From contig JARCOQ010000016.1 in NCBI GenBank assembly GCA_029207755.1, forward strand, positions 12,235,307 through 12,299,306: a stretch of DNA of 64,000 bases, given 5' to 3'. This document shows, piece after piece, positions 60,854-64,000 of this stretch; the stretch's first letter is position 1, and every line of letters starts with the position of its first letter. Both the position numbers and the translations under genes were made by a program. Source of the DNA: Chamaea fasciata (taxonomy: Eukaryota > Chordata > Aves > Passeriformes > Sylviidae). The notes under the pieces were generated by a model. That model had not been told where the DNA came from. It did no database searches and worked only from the letters and a program-made list of their open reading frames with translations.

Positions 60854-63800
60854 CCCCAATCAAATAGCTATAGGTGTCTTTTAACTTAGCTGCACTATCA
60901 TAACAATTAGAAAGATTCTAGATCACAACCACACTATTATCCCAGCATTTGTGTCAAAATTAAAGCAGGATGAATCTGAAAACTTCAGTTATTTCATGTG
61001 CTGTGCTCTGCACTAGGAAAAAGAATGACATTGAACTGCAAGGTGCCTAACAGAAGAAAATCTCCTAAAGCTATAAAAAGTGGCAGAACACACCTCCATG
61101 GGCCTGCAGAACTCTGTTTGTGAAGGAAGCTTCTCTGTGTGTCTCCAGTTGTCCTGGATCACTCTGAAAAGTTAGCTGCAAAACTGCAGGAAAATACTGT
61201 TGTTTTAAGTACCAGGAGTAGATTTTGACATGCAGACATCACAACCTATTCACAGCACTGAAGATGTGTTACAAAGTTCTGCACTTAGTTTCTTCTGCCT
61301 TAGTGAGCAGTGCACTGTTTCCCTTGTCTCGCAGAGTTCCACGCTGGCTTTCATTACATAACTCTTATCAGCTGGATAGCTGTACCAAAGCACTTGAATT
61401 TTCCCTGTTGGCCTCTCTGAGAACACACTCTCTCCCATCTCCAGGCTACTTCAGATATCTGCTACTCTGCTCTTGAGATTATCTCCATTTCCTAAACCAG
61501 CTGAGATTAGCCTCCAATCCATGAGAAGTTAAGCAGCTTAGAAAATTTTGTATGAAACTTAGAACACTTTCAAGATCTCACGCTTGTTTGACATCGTGCA
61601 GTTACACAGACTAACTGCTGAAAATTATGTTCATCTTCCAGAAATGATAAGCAGTATCACATACATCTTTAATAAAGTCTCAGGTTGTATGTAGATGTAT
61701 TTCACAAAATATATATTAGAATCATACTTGCATATATCTTCCTTAATCTCTTCCATTTATTCTTCCCTTTTGTGTGCTGAATGCAGGATGACCAAGAAAT
61801 ATGTATTTTTGCATGCATTTTGTCAGCAGGTAAGAAGAGGCTGTAATCTTCCCCTTAGGGTAAATTCATTTGCAAATACAGCCCAGCAGCAACAAACACA
61901 TTTTTCCTTGCAAATCAGGAACAGACTGACTCTACCCAATATTCACTCTTAATAAATCCTAGTGATATACCCAAGCCATGCCATGAGAGATCTTCATCCA
62001 TTCCACACAGGATTCTGGGCAATATCTGAGCACTCAGCCAGTCTCAGTATCAGTTCATGGCCGTATTCTTATGGGCACCAAGCAATACCTCAAAGAGGAT
62101 CTCAGGAATAAAGCCCTGTGTTGTAGAAGAGATAAAGCACCCGCCTGTCACCATCACATCCCAGGCTTTAGCTGTGTGGAGATGACAGAGATGACAGACA
62201 GCCACATATTTTTATTGCCAAATCTGGTCAAACAGACCTTTCTTTATTGCTGTAGTCAGGCTACTCTAACTCCCGTATCACAGGAAGCCATGACTTCTTC
62301 TTGACCCCAATTAGCACATTCATTATTCATCAAAGTACAGTTTTCATTTGCTTCCCTTGGGAACAGCAGAGTATCACTGTGAGGATCTTTCAATACAACT
62401 TCACCCCCTTAATACACTCAGGATTTGCTGACAAGTAACAGCTACTTATTCCCCCGAGTCAAGTTCATATTAATAGGACTGCACAGTGAATCATGAGATG
62501 GTATTAAACCCTGCCTCCTGCCTGTATAAATACATCATTCAAGCACCCTGCCATGCCAAGTGCTATGGTTTGATTGCAGAAACCAGCAGAGGGTAGATAT
62601 CCTAAGTGAGCAGGGTGCCTTGGAGAAATAACCAATTCAAACCCCAAAACAATAAAGACCCTATAGGTCTTTAAAGGGATCAGAAAGAATTTCTGTTCAC
62701 TACTGACAAGTTTCATATTTTGAAGAGATAACATACCAAGACTTGAAGGCATTAGAAGTAATGTAAGCCATAACTCAGCTCTACTCAAGACACTGGCAAT
62801 GGTTTAAATACTAAAGTTTAGCCAAGAGCTACAAGCAAAGAGCATCTAAGGCAGGCAGGATTTGGCATAAAGCATTAGAAAGCTCAGCTGATAGGAAGTT
62901 CGCCTCGAAATCTGAATGGCAGAAAGTTAAGAAAGCTTTTCCAACTTCGTTGCTATTTAATGTCTGAAATCAATTGTCTCATCGATATTTGCTAATACAC
63001 ATCTGGAGACACACCTAATCCCATGTTCAGCAGCTCAACACCATTCCTAAACTCAGTGTGGGGTCTTACACTTGGCCTATCCAGGCCAAGCTAAAACCTG
63101 GCTTTCCCTGAGATGGGTCACATCTCTTCTGCCCCAGTCTGAGGGTCTGAGACTGAAGCCAGATCAGTGTCAGTGGGATTGCTCTGGTACTCTGCAGGCA
63201 CCTCTGTGTAAAAAGCTGCTACACAGGAGAATTAATTTGGAAGAACAAAATTCCCTGGATTAACCCTCAAGAAATCTTCCAGGTAACACAGTAAATAGCT
63301 CTCACCTGAAAGAATGACATCATGTGTTTACTTTTCTCCCCTCCCCTAAGACCTATTAAAATATTCTACTTCTTCATTACACATTCCAGTCCTATGCATT
63401 CCTCAGCAATCACAGTGGGTACTGAATTCATGGGAATACTTGATTTCTCATGATGTCTCTCACAACTTTCTCAGGACAATGTAAAGCTAGGGGATCATGC
63501 TCTGCTCAGAATAACAGAAGAGGAGAGAAAGCACCCAAGATGAGAAAACCAGGACACTGCTGTATCAGTGCCAGATGGCAAAAGCCTTTCCTGCCACCCA
63601 CTTTTTTACTTTTTGTCAATTCCAATTGATATTAGAAATGGATAGAGAAAGAATGGCCTTTTTAATCTCACCTTCATTTAGGTTTTAATCAACCTGTGTC
63701 AGTGCCCTTGGAAGGGACCAGCAAAGGACTGGGATAAATTTGTGCAGAGAAAGACAACAGAAGAGGATTATTTCTATTTTTATTGAAATCAGTGCTTTAG

Positions 63801-64000
63801 TGAATACTCAGGTTATTAGCTGGATATTAGTAAGATTTTTCTTGCTGCAAGAAGTGAGATAAAGAATAAGTAGTCTCCTTTAAGACCTCAGAAGTTGTCA
63901 ATCCTCCTGCAGTGCAAGATCAGGGGATCAGACACCAAAAACTGAACTCAAACTCTTTGACTGAGAGCATCTTACCTTCTCTCAAAAGTTTTCAAAGTGA

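Larger units (their letters stand above)
56726..64000. other. unique non-coding sequence
   Basis: No gene or transposon recognised to the window end. It contains the CpG-rich block at 56930-57125, short (AC)n runs at about 56885 and 60477-60490, an A14 at 60840-60853 and GC-richer patches around 59040-59240. The longest frames are 60085-60504 minus (139 codons) and 58537-58875 plus (112 codons). Neither resembles a protein family I know. Confidence 0.5.

Overview
This window is non-coding DNA from a vertebrate nuclear genome, almost certainly a bird. The case for a bird rests on CR1 LINE copies of several ages with typical avian 3' ends, and on a solo ERVL-type LTR whose interior I remember from passerine genomes (a memory-based match, not a search). 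The rest is AT-rich sequence with poly(A)/(T) and A/C-rich tracts, and I saw no SINE. I found no exon, tRNA, rRNA, CRISPR array or operon. The longest open frames (about 130-147 codons) lie in the LTR, in a CR1, or in sequence that matches no family I know. The window is best read as one long intron or gene-desert segment.

Layout. 1-1509: unique AT-rich DNA with one A/C tract. 1510-1998: CR1 3' end, plus strand. 1999-20485: mostly unique sequence, with a 19-bp tandem duplication, a perfect 20-bp palindrome (8881-8900), a T/TTTG tract and an AT-rich microsatellite. 20486-20745: CR1 on the minus strand with an internal deletion. 24199-24243 and 28710-28766: very long poly(A) runs, the second followed by a 150-bp A/C tract. 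27127-27190: a possible very old CR1 end. 32304-32768: solo LTR, minus strand. 36732-36996: CR1, minus strand. 37118-37155: poly(A). 39730-39872: an ancient CR1 3' tail. 47846-48987: the best CR1 copy, holding decayed reverse-transcriptase sequence and the 3' end. 56008-56725: a decayed CR1 interrupted by a 46-A run. 56930-57125: a small CpG-rich block with a CACGTG core.

No genes here work together. The value of the window is as a record of repeats of different ages, plus a few candidate regulatory segments: the CpG block, a CRE/MARE motif, a homeobox-motif-rich AT block, paired AP-1 sites and scattered POU octamers. I found no convincing new system. All repeat calls come from recalled consensus patterns and should be confirmed with a repeat library.
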